Below the pieces are notes generated by a model. That model did no database searches. It saw only the letters and a list, made by a program, of their open reading frames with translations, and was not told where the DNA came from. From Candidatus Methanohalarchaeum thermophilum (GTDB taxonomy: Archaea > Halobacteriota > Methanonatronarchaeia > Methanonatronarchaeales > Methanonatronarchaeaceae), in contig MSDW01000001.1 in NCBI GenBank assembly GCA_001914405.1, positions 124,001 through 188,000 of the forward strand: a stretch of DNA of 64,000 nucleotides, written 5' to 3'. Positions 39,079 through 49,270 of this stretch are shown piece by piece. The stretch's first letter is position 1; each line of letters begins with the position of its first letter. The translations under genes and the position numbers were made by a program.

Positions 39079-40704
39079 ATGAAGTATGTAGTTGTAACGG
39101 GCGGAGTGATGAGTGGATTAGGTAAAGGAATAACAGCAGCTTCTCTAGGCCGTATATTAAAATCTAGAGGTTTTGATGTAACTGCGATAAAAATAGATCC
39201 CTACTTGAATGTAGATGCTGGAACTATGAACCCGTTCCAGCATGGAGAAGTATTCGTTTTGAAGGATGGAGGAGAAGTAGATCTGGACCTAGGTAACTAC
39301 GAAAGGTTTCTAAACAAAGAATTAACCAGCGAACACAATATAACTACTGGAAAGGTTTATAGAAGTGTTATAGAGAAGGAAAGAAGTGGAGAGTATTTAG
39401 GTAAAACGGTTCAAATAATTCCACATATAACCGATGAAATAAAAAACAGGATCAGAGAGGTATCTGATAAAAGCGAATCAGATATCTGTATTATAGAGAT
39501 AGGTGGAACTGTTGGAGATATCGAAGGTATGCCTTTTTTGGAATCAATTAGACAACTTCATAACGAAGAAGGAGAAAACAATGTAATCTTAATTCATGTT
39601 ACGCTGGTTCCAATATTAGATGTAGTGGGTGAACAGAAGACTAAGCCAACACAGCATAGCGTCAAGGAACTAAGAGAACTAGGATTACATCCAGATATGA
39701 TCGTGGGAAGATGTGAAGAACCTTTGAATAATAAGACTAGAGAGAAGATATCTCTTTTCTGTGACATACCTAAAGAAGCAGTTTTTTCAGCTCACGATGC
39801 AAGAGATATCTATGAGGTACCTCTCTACTTGGAAAAAGAAAATATAACGGATATTTTAGTAAATCACCTAGATCTAAGTAATCCAGAAAGAAATCTCGAA
39901 GATTGGCAAAAAAAAGTTGATAACATCCTAGAACCTGATAAAAAGATATCGGTCAGCTTAGTAGGCAAATATACTGAGCTTGAAGATGCTTATATGAGTG
40001 TTATAGAAGCTCTTAAACATGCAGCAGCAGAAAAAAACTGTGGCTACGAAATAATATGGACAGATGCCGAGAACCTAGAGAATAATCCAGAAAAAGTAAA
40101 AAAACTCGAAAAAGCGGATGGAATATTAGTTCCAGGGGGATTTGGAGAGAGAGGAGCTGAAGGAAAAATAAGAGCTATTAAATATGCCCGTGAAAATCAA
40201 TTACCTTTTTTAGGTCTTTGCTTTGGATTTCAGTTAGCTGTAATAGAATTTGCAAGAAATGTATTAGGATTGGAAGGAGCAAATAGCACTGAACTTGAGG
40301 AAGAAACTCCTCATCCAGTAATAGATCTACTTCCTGAGCAGAAAGAAGTAGACGACATGGGTGGAACGATGAGGCTTGGAAATCAGATAACCGTATTGGA
40401 GGAAGGTACATTAGTTCATAGACTTTACGGCAAAGATAAGGTCAAGGAAAGACACAGACATAGATACGAGGTAAATCCAAATTACATAGAAGAAATAAAA
40501 GATTCTGGACTAAACTTCAGTGGTAGAGATCTAGAGGGCAGAAGGATGGAATGTTTGGAGATCCCCTCTCATAACTTCTTTATTGGAACCCAATTTCATC
40601 CAGAGTTTAGATCCAGATTGGAAGAGCCTTCCCCTCCTTTTTTAGGTTTCGTAAATGCTATGCTAGATGAAGAAAATTTAGATAAAAAGACGGGTGAGAT
40701 ATGA
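39079..40704 (+). CDS. pyrG: CTP synthase
   Basis: PyrG aminates UTP to CTP. The 541-residue protein has the full two-domain layout. The synthetase domain begins [23 protein letters not shown] and has [23 protein letters not shown]. The glutaminase domain carries [10 protein letters not shown], the nucleophile in [12 protein letters not shown] and the His of FIGTQFHPE. Its stop overlaps a possible GTG start of guaA subunit B, placing both in one nucleotide-synthesis operon. Confidence 0.96.
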   Translation: MKYVVVTGGVMSGLGKGITAASLGRILKSRGFDVTAIKIDPYLNVDAGTMNPFQHGEVFVLKDGGEVDLDLGNYERFLNKELTSEHNITTGKVYRSVIEKERSGEYLGKTVQIIPHITDEIKNRIREVSDKSESDICIIEIGGTVGDIEGMPFLESIRQLHNEEGENNVILIHVTLVPILDVVGEQKTKPTQHSVKELRELGLHPDMIVGRCEEPLNNKTREKISLFCDIPKEAVFSAHDARDIYEVPLYLEKENITDILVNHLDLSNPERNLEDWQKKVDNILEPDKKISVSLVGKYTELEDAYMSVIEALKHAAAEKNCGYEIIWTDAENLENNPEKVKKLEKADGILVPGGFGERGAEGKIRAIKYARENQLPFLGLCFGFQLAVIEFARNVLGLEGANSTELEEETPHPVIDLLPEQKEVDDMGGTMRLGNQITVLEEGTLVHRLYGKDKVKERHRHRYEVNPNYIEEIKDSGLNFSGRDLEGRRMECLEIPSHNFFIGTQFHPEFRSRLEEPSPPFLGFVNAMLDEENLDKKTGEI

Positions 40705-40705
40705 G

Positions 40706-41620
40706 ATGGTTAATCCTGAAGAGTTCATAGAAAAAGCAGTTGAGGAAATAAAGAACCAGATCGATGGAAAAGCTATGATAGCATTATCTGGGGGCGTTGA
40801 CAGCTCAGTTTGCACTAAATTAGCGTACAAAGCTATTGGAGATAAACTAAATCCGATTTTTGTTGATACTGGACTAATGAGGAAAAATGAAGTTCAACAG
40901 ATCAAAGAGACATTTAGTGACATGAATCTTGAGGTTATAGATGCTAGAGATCAGTTTATTGATGAACTATCAGGGGTCACGGATCCAGAGGAAAAACGCA
41001 TGATCGTCGGGAGAAAGTTTATCAGGATATTCGAAGAAACTGCAAAGGAACTAGATGTCGATTACTTGATCCAGGGCACTATATACCCAGATAGAATTGA
41101 AAGCGAAGGAGGAATAAAAAGCCATCATAATGTAGGAGGGCTACCTGAAAATATTGACTTTGAGGGGATAGTTGAGCCAGTGAGAGACCTCTATAAGGAC
41201 GAAGTTAGAGAAGTAGCTAGAGAACTTGGACTGCCAGAAGAAATAAGTGAAAGAATGCCTTTCCCTGGTCCAGGCTTAGCAGTTCGAATTATAGGTGAAG
41301 TAACTCGAGATAAATTAAATGTCCTAAAAGAAGCAAATGCTATAGTAGAAGAGGAATTAGAAGAAGAAGAAGATCCATGGCAGGCATTTGCAGCTCTGTT
41401 AACAAAAGGGACGGGAGTAAAGGGAGATCAAAGGGTTCACGGATGGATAGTTTCCATTAGGTCTGTTGCTTCTCGAGATGGTATGACGGCTAAGGCAATG
41501 GAAATCGACTGGGATAAACTCAAGAGAATAGGAAATAGAGTTGCAAGTGAGTTAGACGAGGTTTCCCGAGTTGTATATGATATAACAGATAAACCTCCAG
41601 CAACAATTGAATATGAATAA
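40706..41620 (+). CDS. guaAB: GMP synthase subunit B (ATP pyrophosphatase)
   Basis: The PP-ATPase subunit of the two-chain archaeal GMP synthase, which aminates XMP using ammonia from a separate glutaminase subunit. The P-loop-like [10 protein letters not shown] is at about 28-37, the [11 protein letters not shown] stretch and [17 protein letters not shown] follow, and the C-terminal dimerisation domain is complete (ending PPATIEYE). I place the start at ATG 40706, two bases after the pyrG stop. The glutaminase subunit is not in the window. Confidence 0.93.
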   Translation: MVNPEEFIEKAVEEIKNQIDGKAMIALSGGVDSSVCTKLAYKAIGDKLNPIFVDTGLMRKNEVQQIKETFSDMNLEVIDARDQFIDELSGVTDPEEKRMIVGRKFIRIFEETAKELDVDYLIQGTIYPDRIESEGGIKSHHNVGGLPENIDFEGIVEPVRDLYKDEVREVARELGLPEEISERMPFPGPGLAVRIIGEVTRDKLNVLKEANAIVEEELEEEEDPWQAFAALLTKGTGVKGDQRVHGWIVSIRSVASRDGMTAKAMEIDWDKLKRIGNRVASELDEVSRVVYDITDKPPATIEYE

Positions 41621-41654
41621 CTATATGTATTTATGTTAAAGGAGGAGGATTTTG

Positions 41655-42815
41655 ATGGATAAAAAAGAAATCAAAGAACTAACTGAAGAAAATTTGATTA
41701 ATGTGTACAATAGATTGGATCTAGCTCCAGTTGAAGCAGAGGGGTCTAGGTTAGTTGATAGTGAGGGAAACGAATACATTGATTTTGTGGGAGGAATAGC
41801 AGTGAACTCGGTCGGTCACTGCCATCCAAAAGTAGCTAAGGCAATAAAGGATCAAAGCGAAAATCTAATCCATTGCTCAAATCTGTATTATATTGAAAAA
41901 CAAGCAAAATTAGGTAAAAAGTTATCTGAAATAAGCTGCTTTGATAAATTCTTTTTCGTTAATTCTGGAACAGAGGCAGTTGAATCTGCACTAAAACTAG
42001 CTAGAAAAGCTTCAGATGGAACTGAGATTTTAGCAGCTGAAAACTCCTTCCACGGCAGGACCTTTGGTTCTCTAAGCGGTACTTGGAAAGAAAGATACAG
42101 AAATCCGTTTAAGCCATTGGTACCGGATTTCAGGTTCATCGAATATGATAATAGATCAGATTTAAATAAAGAAATAACTGAAGAAACAGCAGCTGTTATA
42201 TTAGAGCCAATACAAGGAGAAGGAGGAATTAATGTCCCCTCCAAAGATTACATCAAACATGTAAGGAAGAAATGTAACGAAACCTCGACCTATCTCATCT
42301 TTGATGAAGTACAGGCTGGAATGGGTAGAACTGGGAAGTTATTTGGATACGAACATTACGATGTGGAACCAGATATGATTTCTCTAGCCAAATCACTTGG
42401 AGGAGGATTCCCCATAGGAGCGATGGGAGCTAAGAAGGAGATTGCAGAAGAATTTGAACCAGGTGACCATGCTTCAACATTTGGAGGAAATCCCTTAGCA
42501 TGTAGTGCGTCATTGGCATCAATTAATGTATTAGTTGAAAATAATTTACCAGAAAGAGCTCGTAAGTTAGGTAAATACATGAAATCTGAGATTAAGGAAA
42601 AAATAGTTGTAAAAAAAGATTGGGCTAAAGAAATAAGAGGTAAGGGCCTAATGTTAGCTCTTGAAACAGATGGTAAAGCAAAAGAAATAGTTGAAAAGGG
42701 AATAGAAGAAGGATTCTTGTTGAATAACTTGGGAGATAACACTATTAGATTTGTTCCTCCAATAATAATAGGAAAAGAAGAAATAGACAAGGTGGTTTCT
42801 TTCCTTGCTAGATGA
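41655..42815 (+). CDS. argD: Acetylornithine aminotransferase (class III)
   Basis: A PLP enzyme of arginine biosynthesis. Typical features are NVYNRLDLAPVEAEGSRLVDSEGNEYIDF, NSGTEAVESALKLARKA, SFHGRTFGSLS, the Asp of FDEVQAGMGRTG and the PLP lysine in SLAKSLGGGFPIGA. AcuO-like or LysW-dependent transaminases are alternatives within the same subfamily. GGAGGAGG 7 nt upstream supports the ATG at 41655. It overlaps hisC by 11 bp. Confidence 0.87.
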   Translation: MDKKEIKELTEENLINVYNRLDLAPVEAEGSRLVDSEGNEYIDFVGGIAVNSVGHCHPKVAKAIKDQSENLIHCSNLYYIEKQAKLGKKLSEISCFDKFFFVNSGTEAVESALKLARKASDGTEILAAENSFHGRTFGSLSGTWKERYRNPFKPLVPDFRFIEYDNRSDLNKEITEETAAVILEPIQGEGGINVPSKDYIKHVRKKCNETSTYLIFDEVQAGMGRTGKLFGYEHYDVEPDMISLAKSLGGGFPIGAMGAKKEIAEEFEPGDHASTFGGNPLACSASLASINVLVENNLPERARKLGKYMKSEIKEKIVVKKDWAKEIRGKGLMLALETDGKAKEIVEKGIEEGFLLNNLGDNTIRFVPPIIIGKEEIDKVVSFLAR

Positions 42816-43881
42816 TCTATTCTCTAAAAGACTCGATTCAATGGAAGAATATGTAGCTGGTAAGACAGTTGACGAGATAGCTGAAAAGTACTCCCTCGAT
42901 CCAGATCAGATCATATCTCTTTCTTCAAACCAAAACCCATTTTCTTTACCCAACCAGGTTAAAAGATCGATAAAAGATTCTTCTGAAGATGTCAGCAGTT
43001 ATCCATCCCCAAAGGATTTTTATTCGCTAAAAAAATCTGTATCCGATTATATTGGTTTTTCTCCAAGTAATATAGCATTAGGAGCTGGAATAGACGGGGT
43101 TCTTGAGACATTAATGAAGGTATTTTTAGAAAAAGATGATGAGACTCTAATACCTGTTCCTACCTTTAGTTACTATAAAATACTTTCAAAGGTCTTTGAT
43201 GCATCACCAGCATATATAGAAAGAGGAAAGAGATTTGAAATAGATCCCGAAAAAATAAAATCTAATGTAAAGGAGGACACTAAGCTAATCTTTTTATGCT
43301 CTCCAAATAACCCAACTGGGAACTTAGTTCAGGAAGAAACATTAAAAACGGCTTTAGATACGGGGAAGATCGTGTTGCTGGATGAAGCTTATGCTGAGTT
43401 TTCTAGCAGAGATTATGTAGATTGGGTAAGTAATTACGATAACTTGGTCGTATTGAGAACATTCTCTAAGGCTTTTGGGTTGGCTGGTTTAAGAGTTGGT
43501 TACGCTGTTATGTCGGAAGAGATCGTAGAAAAATATCGTTCTATATCTCCTCCATTTCCACTTACAGTACCCTCCATAAATGCAGCAAAAACTTCATTAA
43601 ACAACCTAAATCACTTAAATGAAATAATAAATAAAATAAAAACAGGAAGAGATTTTCTTACTGAAGAAATTAAATTTAAGACATTTAAAACTGAAGCTAA
43701 CTTCGTTTTAACCGATGTAAGTCCTCATAACTCGGAAGAAGTCTGCGAGAAATTAATGAAACAAGGAATAATCTTAAGAGATTGCTCACATATGTCTATA
43801 AAAGATAGAAATCTTGTTAGAATTACTGTAGGAAAAGAAAAAGAGAATAAAAAGGTTGTAACAGCGTTGAACCAGATATAA
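42805..43881 (+). CDS. hisC: Histidinol-phosphate aminotransferase
   Basis: HisC makes histidinol phosphate in histidine synthesis. The 358-residue fold-type I aminotransferase has the typical opening (YVAGKTVDEIAEKYSLD), SSNQNPF, LCSPNNPTGN, LLDEAYAEF and the PLP lysine in RTFSKAFGLAGLRVGYA. The start used is TTG at 42805 overlapping argD; an ATG at 42841 would cut into the conserved N-terminus. hisH is at 56.6 kb, so his genes are scattered. Confidence 0.9.
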   Translation: MLDDLFSKRLDSMEEYVAGKTVDEIAEKYSLDPDQIISLSSNQNPFSLPNQVKRSIKDSSEDVSSYPSPKDFYSLKKSVSDYIGFSPSNIALGAGIDGVLETLMKVFLEKDDETLIPVPTFSYYKILSKVFDASPAYIERGKRFEIDPEKIKSNVKEDTKLIFLCSPNNPTGNLVQEETLKTALDTGKIVLLDEAYAEFSSRDYVDWVSNYDNLVVLRTFSKAFGLAGLRVGYAVMSEEIVEKYRSISPPFPLTVPSINAAKTSLNNLNHLNEIINKIKTGRDFLTEEIKFKTFKTEANFVLTDVSPHNSEEVCEKLMKQGIILRDCSHMSIKDRNLVRITVGKEKENKKVVTALNQI

Positions 43882-43910
43882 ACAAATAAAAAAACATAAA
43901 GAAAAATGAA

Positions 43911-44408
43911 ATGATGTTAGCAGTTACAGGTACTCCTGGAACGGGAAAAACCTCTTCAACTAAATTATTAGAAGATGAGATAGAGGTCCTACACCTAAAT
44001 GAAATGGCAAAAAGATTAGAACTATTTGAGGGATACGACGAAGATAGAAATTCTTGGATAGTAGATATTGACAAAATTAGAGATAAGCTACCTAATAAAG
44101 GAATAATAGAATCTCATTTTTCTCATTTATTGCCCGTTGACGAGGTTATTGTTTTAAGATGCCATCCCAATGAATTAAAAAAGAGATTAAATTCTTCAAA
44201 AACTGAAATTAAAGAGAACATAGAATCTGAAGCCCTTGATTACATTCTAATGGAAGCCATAGCAAAAAATAATAAAGTCCATGAAATCGATACCACTGAT
44301 AAAGATCTAAATGAGGTTTCAGATTTAATAAAACAAATATACGAGGGTAAAATAGAAGAAGAACCAGGTAAAGTTGATTGGAGTGAATGGTTGATGGAGA
44401 ACGGTTAA
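43911..44408 (+). CDS. AK6/Fap7-type adenylate kinase family protein
   Basis: A 165-residue small P-loop NTPase (AVTGTPGTGKTSSTKLL near the N-terminus) of the COG1936 family, related to human AK6 and yeast Fap7, which act in small-subunit rRNA maturation and show adenylate kinase activity. The motif SHFSHLLPVDEVIVLRCHPNELKKRL is characteristic. The final WSEWLMENG resembles the conserved C-terminus. It is 30 bp after hisC and is followed 1 bp later by the phosphatidyltransferase. Confidence 0.85.
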   Translation: MMLAVTGTPGTGKTSSTKLLEDEIEVLHLNEMAKRLELFEGYDEDRNSWIVDIDKIRDKLPNKGIIESHFSHLLPVDEVIVLRCHPNELKKRLNSSKTEIKENIESEALDYILMEAIAKNNKVHEIDTTDKDLNEVSDLIKQIYEGKIEEEPGKVDWSEWLMENG

Positions 44409-44409
44409 T

Positions 44410-45003
44410 ATGCTAAACAAGTTTAGAGGAATAGAAGAAAAGCTATTATCCCCTCTAATAGGCCTTTTAGTTAAATACGAATTAAATCCTAATTACCTTA
44501 GTTTACTATCCCTCATATTTTCCATTACAGCATTTTTTTCTTTAATTTACAATAAACTGCTTTTATCCATTATACTTGTATTATTAAATGCTCTAATGGA
44601 TCTAATGGACGGAAAGGTAGCTAGGAAACTGGATAGAGACGACAAGGAAGGAGATTTTCTGGACCATTTGATCGACAGATACGCCGATGTATTCATAGTT
44701 TCAGGCCTAATATTCTCTCGATATGGTGTCTTTTGGATAGGAGTTTTTGCAATCCTAGGGACCTTGCTAACTAGCTATGTTGGAACTCAAGCTCAAGCAG
44801 TAGGCATAGGCAGAGTCTACTCAGGTTTATTAGGTAGAGCTGATAGATTAGTACTGATAATATCTGGAATTGGATTAAATGCTTTGTTTAAAGGAAAGAT
44901 ACTGGGTTTCCATTTCATAACATGGGTGCTTATTTTGTTATCAATCCTAGGTATATGCACTTTCTTACAAAGAACAAACTGGGTTCTAAGACAATTAAAT
45001 TAG
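44410..45003 (+). CDS. CDP-alcohol phosphatidyltransferase (archaetidyl-inositol-phosphate synthase-like)
   Basis: A 197-residue membrane enzyme with about five or six helices and the CDP-alcohol signature, DG-x2-AR-x8-G-x3-D-x3-D, seen as DGKVARKLDRDDKEGDFLDHLIDRYAD (about 76-102). The enzyme would transfer a polar headgroup onto CDP-archaeol; similarity to archaetidylinositol phosphate synthases is the best guess, with other headgroups possible. Its ATG is 1 bp after the AK6 stop. A transposon left end begins right at its stop codon. Confidence 0.83.
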   Translation: MLNKFRGIEEKLLSPLIGLLVKYELNPNYLSLLSLIFSITAFFSLIYNKLLLSIILVLLNALMDLMDGKVARKLDRDDKEGDFLDHLIDRYADVFIVSGLIFSRYGVFWIGVFAILGTLLTSYVGTQAQAVGIGRVYSGLLGRADRLVLIISGIGLNALFKGKILGFHFITWVLILLSILGICTFLQRTNWVLRQLN

Positions 45004-45065
45004 TGACTTCATACTCCTACCCAAATCAAAGATTGGAAGAGGTCTTCTCGAAAATAAAAAGATAA
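45002..45065 (-). repeat. Left end of an IS200/IS605-like element, minus orientation
   Basis: On the minus strand: CTTTATCTTTTTATTTTCGAG, AAGACCTC, a palindrome (CCAATCTTTGATTTGGG), then AGTATGAAGTCAC. It abuts the stop codon of the phosphatidyltransferase gene. It faces away from the adjacent tnpB pseudogene, so it is not obviously its left end. Confidence 0.5.
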
Positions 45066-45144
45066 AGGATTCAAGTGTAGCTAGAGATAAAAGAGTTTTT
45101 TTCTTCATCTCACGGTAGAACTCTTCGAGGGAACCTATAGTTCT

Positions 45145-45884
45145 AGGGGCGTGTTGGGTATTGACCTAGGAAGTAGGTGACTTGGTGTTGGAGTCTGTGG
45201 CTCCGACAACAAACCACTCTTTATGGGAAAAAGATACGAAAAGTGAGTGGAATATACCAATACTTTGAAAACATGTCCAAGAAAAAGAAAAAGGAAGAGG
45301 AGAGGGTATTGCTGTAGTGTTTGGGAAAAGAGAGAGCAATAAGGTAGATGACTTGGTTCATAAGGTAACTAAGTGGGTAGCGAGATATGCAAAGGAGAAT
45401 AGGTTAGCGGTTTTAGGGGGAGATATCAAAGAGATTAGCAGAGACACGGGGGAAGGGCAAGGAGTTCAATCGAGAGTCAACACAATGCCAATCTACAGGC
45501 TCAAGAAGTACCTAGAGTACAAATAGCGTGGTGTTCCATTTTTGCTCGTTGATGAGGCTTGCACCACACAGACTTGTAGCAGGTGTGGTGAGAGGGTTGG
45601 AAGACCAAGTAATAAAGGTTTGGGGTGTCCAGAGTGTGGTCTAGTGATGCATGCTAATCATATTAGTGCTATAAATATTAAGAAGCGAGGATTGGACAAG
45701 CTCGATATAGATCCTATGTCTGAGTCAGAGGCGTCCTTGGCAACGCCCAAAATCCCTGAACCCATCATCAACTACGCTAAAGCAACCCAATAATTGGGCC
45801 CAATGTAATGCGTTTCTAGTAAGGGGAACCTTGGACTTTCTTGTAGGGAATCCCTTGGTCTCTTAGACCAGTGAGAGGATGTCA
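45145..45884 (+). pseudogene. Degenerate tnpB (IS200/IS605 accessory nuclease) with right end
   Basis: Remains of a TnpB protein in several frames. A first fragment reads VLGIDLGSR (catalytic Asp motif) then a stop. The second (about 45317-45526) reads through EENRLAVLGGDIKEIS-like sequence to YRLKKYLEYK. The third (45542-45793) has the zinc ribbon CSRCG...CPECG followed by a degraded ANHISAINI, where the third RuvC Asp is lost. The element ends in a hairpin (AATCCCTTGGTCTCTTAGACC) and GAGGATGTCA. Those last three bases form the stop codon of the opposing pan gene. TnpB is an RNA-guided nuclease, so this copy must be inactive. Confidence 0.85.
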
Positions 45885-47117
45885 GGCAAACATTAGGCCT
45901 TCAGATGAAGCCTCGCCGAATTGTTCAGCTGGATTGCTTTCTTTTACCTTTTCAACAGCTTTTAGGAAATCTTCCATTTTTACTTTGTTTCTATCGTTTC
46001 TTATGGCAAGCATCCCTGCTTCAGTAGTAATAGCTTTTATATCTGCTCCTGAATGCTCTTCTGTCATTGAAGAGATTTTTTCTAGTGAGATATCGTCTTC
46101 AAGATTCATATTTCTTGTATGTATATCGAATATCTGTTGTCTTGCGTCTTTGTCTGGCATTGGTACTTTGATTATTCTGTCGAATCTTCCTGGTCTTAAA
46201 AGAGCTTTATCTAGTATGTCAGGCCTATTTGTAGCTCCTATTAGTTTTACCTCTCCTCTTGCGTCAAAACCATCCATCTCTGAAAGTAGCTGCATTAAGG
46301 TTCTTTGTACTTCTCTATCCCCTGAAGTTGATGATTTTTGTCTTCTTGCTCCTATTGCATCTAATTCATCTATAAAGATTATACTTGGGCTCTTCTCCTC
46401 AGCTAGCTTGAAGACCTCTCTAACCAACCTTGCGCCCTCTCCTATGTATTTTTGTACTAATTCTGAGCCAACCACTTTAATAAAGCTTGCTTCTGTTTTA
46501 TTAGCCACTGCTTTTGCCATTAGTGTTTTACCTGTTCCAGGTGGCCCATAGAGTAAGATTCCCTTGGGTGGTTCTATTCCAATCTCTTTAAATTTATCTG
46601 GCTTGGTAAGTGGCAGCTCTACGGTTTCCTTTAGTTCTGTGATTTGCTTGTTTAATCCTCCAATATCAGTGTAATCAGTTGTTGGCGAGTTAATAACCTC
46701 CATCCCATACACGCTAGGATCTTTTGGAGAAGGAATTGCTTCAACTACCCCTAGAGACTGTTGATTTAGGGCAACCCTAGTTCCTGATTTAATATCTTTG
46801 TCTTCAAATGAATCAGGAGTCTTTACTATAAATTTAGGGCCTGTGGTACTTTTAATAACCAACCGGTCATCATCTAATACATCTAAAACGGTTCCAACAA
46901 CTAGAGGAGGTTTCTTTAATCTATCAACTTCACTTTTTAGTTTTCTAGCTTCTCTTTTGAATTTAATTTTTTTGTCTTCTTCATCTCTCATTTTATTCTC
47001 AATGTCCTGCTTTGTGTCCTTAAGTTCCTTGCATCTATCTTCAAGCTGTTTAACACGATCCAATAGATATTTAGAGAAGTTATCCTCGTCCTCCTCGCAG
47101 TCTTCTTCTTTATCCAT
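45882..47117 (-). CDS. pan: Proteasome-activating nucleotidase
   Basis: PAN is the hexameric AAA+ unfoldase that feeds the archaeal 20S proteasome. The 411-residue protein has an N-terminal coiled coil (about 13-75), an OB domain (VGTVLDVLDDDRLVIKSTTGPKF), Walker A GPPGTGKT, Walker B IIFIDELDAIG and the second-region GATNRPDILDKALLRPGRFDR. The C-terminus is GLMFA, a variant of the HbYX gate-opening motif with Phe for Tyr. The stop codon coincides with the end of the tnpB element, so the last residues may have been altered by insertion. Confidence 0.94.
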   Translation of the reverse strand: MDKEEDCEEDEDNFSKYLLDRVKQLEDRCKELKDTKQDIENKMRDEEDKKIKFKREARKLKSEVDRLKKPPLVVGTVLDVLDDDRLVIKSTTGPKFIVKTPDSFEDKDIKSGTRVALNQQSLGVVEAIPSPKDPSVYGMEVINSPTTDYTDIGGLNKQITELKETVELPLTKPDKFKEIGIEPPKGILLYGPPGTGKTLMAKAVANKTEASFIKVVGSELVQKYIGEGARLVREVFKLAEEKSPSIIFIDELDAIGARRQKSSTSGDREVQRTLMQLLSEMDGFDARGEVKLIGATNRPDILDKALLRPGRFDRIIKVPMPDKDARQQIFDIHTRNMNLEDDISLEKISSMTEEHSGADIKAITTEAGMLAIRNDRNKVKMEDFLKAVEKVKESNPAEQFGEASSEGLMFA

Positions 47118-47374
47118 TTTTTTCCCAACGATTATATTAGGCTTTAACCATATATTTTTTGCCGAATATTAGGTTTGGAATAAATAACTAGATTAACTTT
47201 CGTGAGAGTTTGAGGGCGCAGTAAGTTTTCTTTCCTTTAGGTGAGGGATGTATGGGCTTTTTCAAGTGTTTATTATTAATGAGACGAATATGCTATTGTT
47301 GGGTTTATGGTAGGCTCTGAGGTCATTGGGCTGGGTAGTGGTGTTAGGGGTATGAAGGAATTATTTTTTTTTAA

Positions 47375-47671
47375 TTTATTTGGTGAGAGATTCTCTTCCT
47401 AAGTCTCTGATTAGGGAGAGGTAGTTCACGCTTTCTACTTTCCTACTGTGAATAGGAGTGCTTGTGGTAGGGCTTGAAGCCACCACCAGTTGACCTAATC
47501 CCTGTATTGGTATTCCAGTAAGAAGTTGTTGAGGTAGGTACGTAGGTTACCGTCAACAATGGCTATGGAGAGGACGTTCCTCTTCACGCTACTTCCCACC
47601 AGTACTCTGGAACCAGATGGTACGGGTGAATGGATGGAAGTTCCGTCCTCTTAGATCGGAGATGACATCAC
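47375..47671 (+). mobile_element. Unassigned IS200/IS605-like non-coding element, copy P
   Basis: About 297 bp. The left end TTTATTTGGTGAGAGATTC with palindrome CCTAAGTC/GATTAGG and GTAGTTCACG matches the family left ends. The right side closes with a CCTCTTAGATCGGAG hairpin and ATGACATCAC. The core is not clearly related to families 1-3, so this may be a fourth family or a decayed one. The preceding 47,118-47,374 interval has no gene. Confidence 0.4.
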
Positions 47672-47715
47672 TTTTAACCTTATATCTTTTTTCTAGATCT
47701 AGATTTCTGTTTTGT

Positions 47716-48189
47716 TTTATCTATTCATTGGAGAAGGCCCTCTTCTTTTCTTTGATAGGTAGGGGATGAATTCGATGTTTTTTAAAATAAAAAACTAATA
47801 TTGTGTTAATGGCAGTTGGTTGGTTTGTCTGCCTCTTGAACAAAAAGCAATCCCATGCCCTTAAGGCAATGGCTAAATCCTCAGACTCTACATCGAATAG
47901 GTGTATTAGGTAAGTAAGTAAGTATTGGGATAGGTGGGTAAGCCCGAAACAGCTTGGGAGTAGGGAGTCTAGTGGTAGGTGTGGAGCAACCATTGAGAAA
48001 TAAGAGGAGCCATTGTGTAGCTAATATATGGCGTAGTTGCCTAATCCAGTTCTTCCTCAAAGCAATAGTTCCCTGTTGATCAAGTGTATGAGAGAAGCTT
48101 GGTGAAAAACAAACTCCATTCAGGATAAGGTCACAGGGAAGCCCTCTTCCTCACCGAACGGATGTGAGGTTAGGCAGGGGTCACTTCAC
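47716..48189 (+). mobile_element. Family-1 IS200/IS605-like non-coding element, copy D
   Basis: 474 bp, nearly identical (a handful of differences) to copy E 3.4 kb away, which fixes the boundaries. Upstream identity stops at TTTATCTATTCATTGG, and downstream it stops after GGTCACTTCAC. The core has all conserved blocks. CAAG/CTTG pairs around TGTATGAGAGAAG (48081-48101), inside TTCCCTGT (48069-48076) paired with ACAGGGAA (48133-48140). The right-end hairpin is CCTCACC/GTGAGG with loop GAACGGAT. An IS5-type element follows 33 bp later. Confidence 0.8.
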
Positions 48190-48222
48190 TTAGATTAATA
48201 GGGATTTAGATAATTATTTTTA

Positions 48223-49089
48223 GAAGTCATTTCAAAACTCTCCATAGTATGAGGATGCATGCTATGTTGATGAATGCTTTGAAGGTTTTGACAAGTCTTT
48301 CATGTCTCAATGCTATCCGTTTAAAGCTTCTTAGCCAGGCGAAAAATCTCTCAACCGATCTTCTGTCCTTATAGGAATTTGAGTCGAACCTTGTTGGCCT
48401 GCCTCTACTTCTATCCTCCATGTTCCTTCTGTTCTTGGGAATGTTGCTCTCTTATGCCTCTTTTTCTCAAATAATCTCTTATTTCTTTTGTATCGTATGC
48501 GGAGTCGGCTAACATTTCTCTAGGTCTGGTTTTTGGTCTAGCTCCTGTTTTGATCCTTATCTCCTCAACTGTCTCCTCAAACAGCTTTGAATCATGACTG
48601 TTCCCTCTGGACACCTTTATGGATAGAGGTAATCCATTCTTTGTAGTTGCAGCATGAATTTTAGATCCTTTTTTGTTCTTGTAGCCATCATACCCTACTT
48701 TTTATCTCCTTTTTTTGCCTCAACCGTAGTTGAATCAACTACTGCTTTGTCCAGTTCCATTTCTTCTTCTCTGTATGCTTTCTCTTGAAGCTTTTCGATT
48801 ATTTCTTGCCATACGCCCTCTTCTTGCCATTTTTTTAAGCGTCTCCATGCTGTAACATAAGATCCTTACTTTTCAGGCACATTCGCTCCACTTACAACCA
48901 GTTACTAGAACATATAGTATTCCGTTGATTGTTCTTCTGTCATCGGCTCTCGGCCTACCAGTTTCAGGCTGGTCAGGGAGTACATGCTCTATGAACTTCC
49001 ATTGTTCGTCGTTAACTCTTCAAACTCCAAATCCATCCCCTTCCATAAACCTAAAAGCAGAAGCCACTTAACACTTTTGAAATGACTTC
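48223..49089 (-). mobile_element. IS5-family (IS1031-like) insertion sequence, defective
   Basis: 867 bp bounded by perfect 15 bp inverted repeats GAAGTCATTTCAAAA (48223-48237) and TTTTGAAATGACTTC (49075-49089). A TTA trinucleotide flanks each side (48220-48222 and 49090-49092), fitting the TNA target duplication of the IS1031 subgroup. The transposase inside is broken by stops and frameshifts, yet the ends are perfect, so it could still be moved by a related transposase supplied elsewhere. Confidence 0.88.
48227..49046 (-). pseudogene. IS5-family DDE transposase, frameshifted
   Basis: Pieces in different minus-strand frames rebuild an IS5-type transposase. They include DEQWKFIEHVLPDQPETGRPRADDRRTINGILYVL, AWRRLKKWQEEGVWQEIIEKL, ELDKAVVDSTTVEAKKGDKK with the first catalytic Asp, SRGNSHDSKLFEETVEEI, ADSAYDTKEIRDYLRKRG with the second Asp, and RSVERFFAWLRSFKRIALRHE with the final Glu region. 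Stops occur near the start (after DGFGV), after WSECA and after GDKK, with shifts near 48,415 and 48,640. It is inactive. Confidence 0.88.
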
Positions 49090-49270
49090 TTAATTAAAAA
49101 GGGTTTTTGGGGTATTTTTTGAGCTTAATTGGTTTAATTGGTTTTACACGAAAATGGGGGTTGGTTGATTTTTATTATTTTTTATTTTTTTTTATTCGAA
49201 GATTTTTTGTTTTAACGCGCCAAATTTAAATTAAGTCTAATAAAATGGTTTCCTTTTAATTTGGTGGAAA

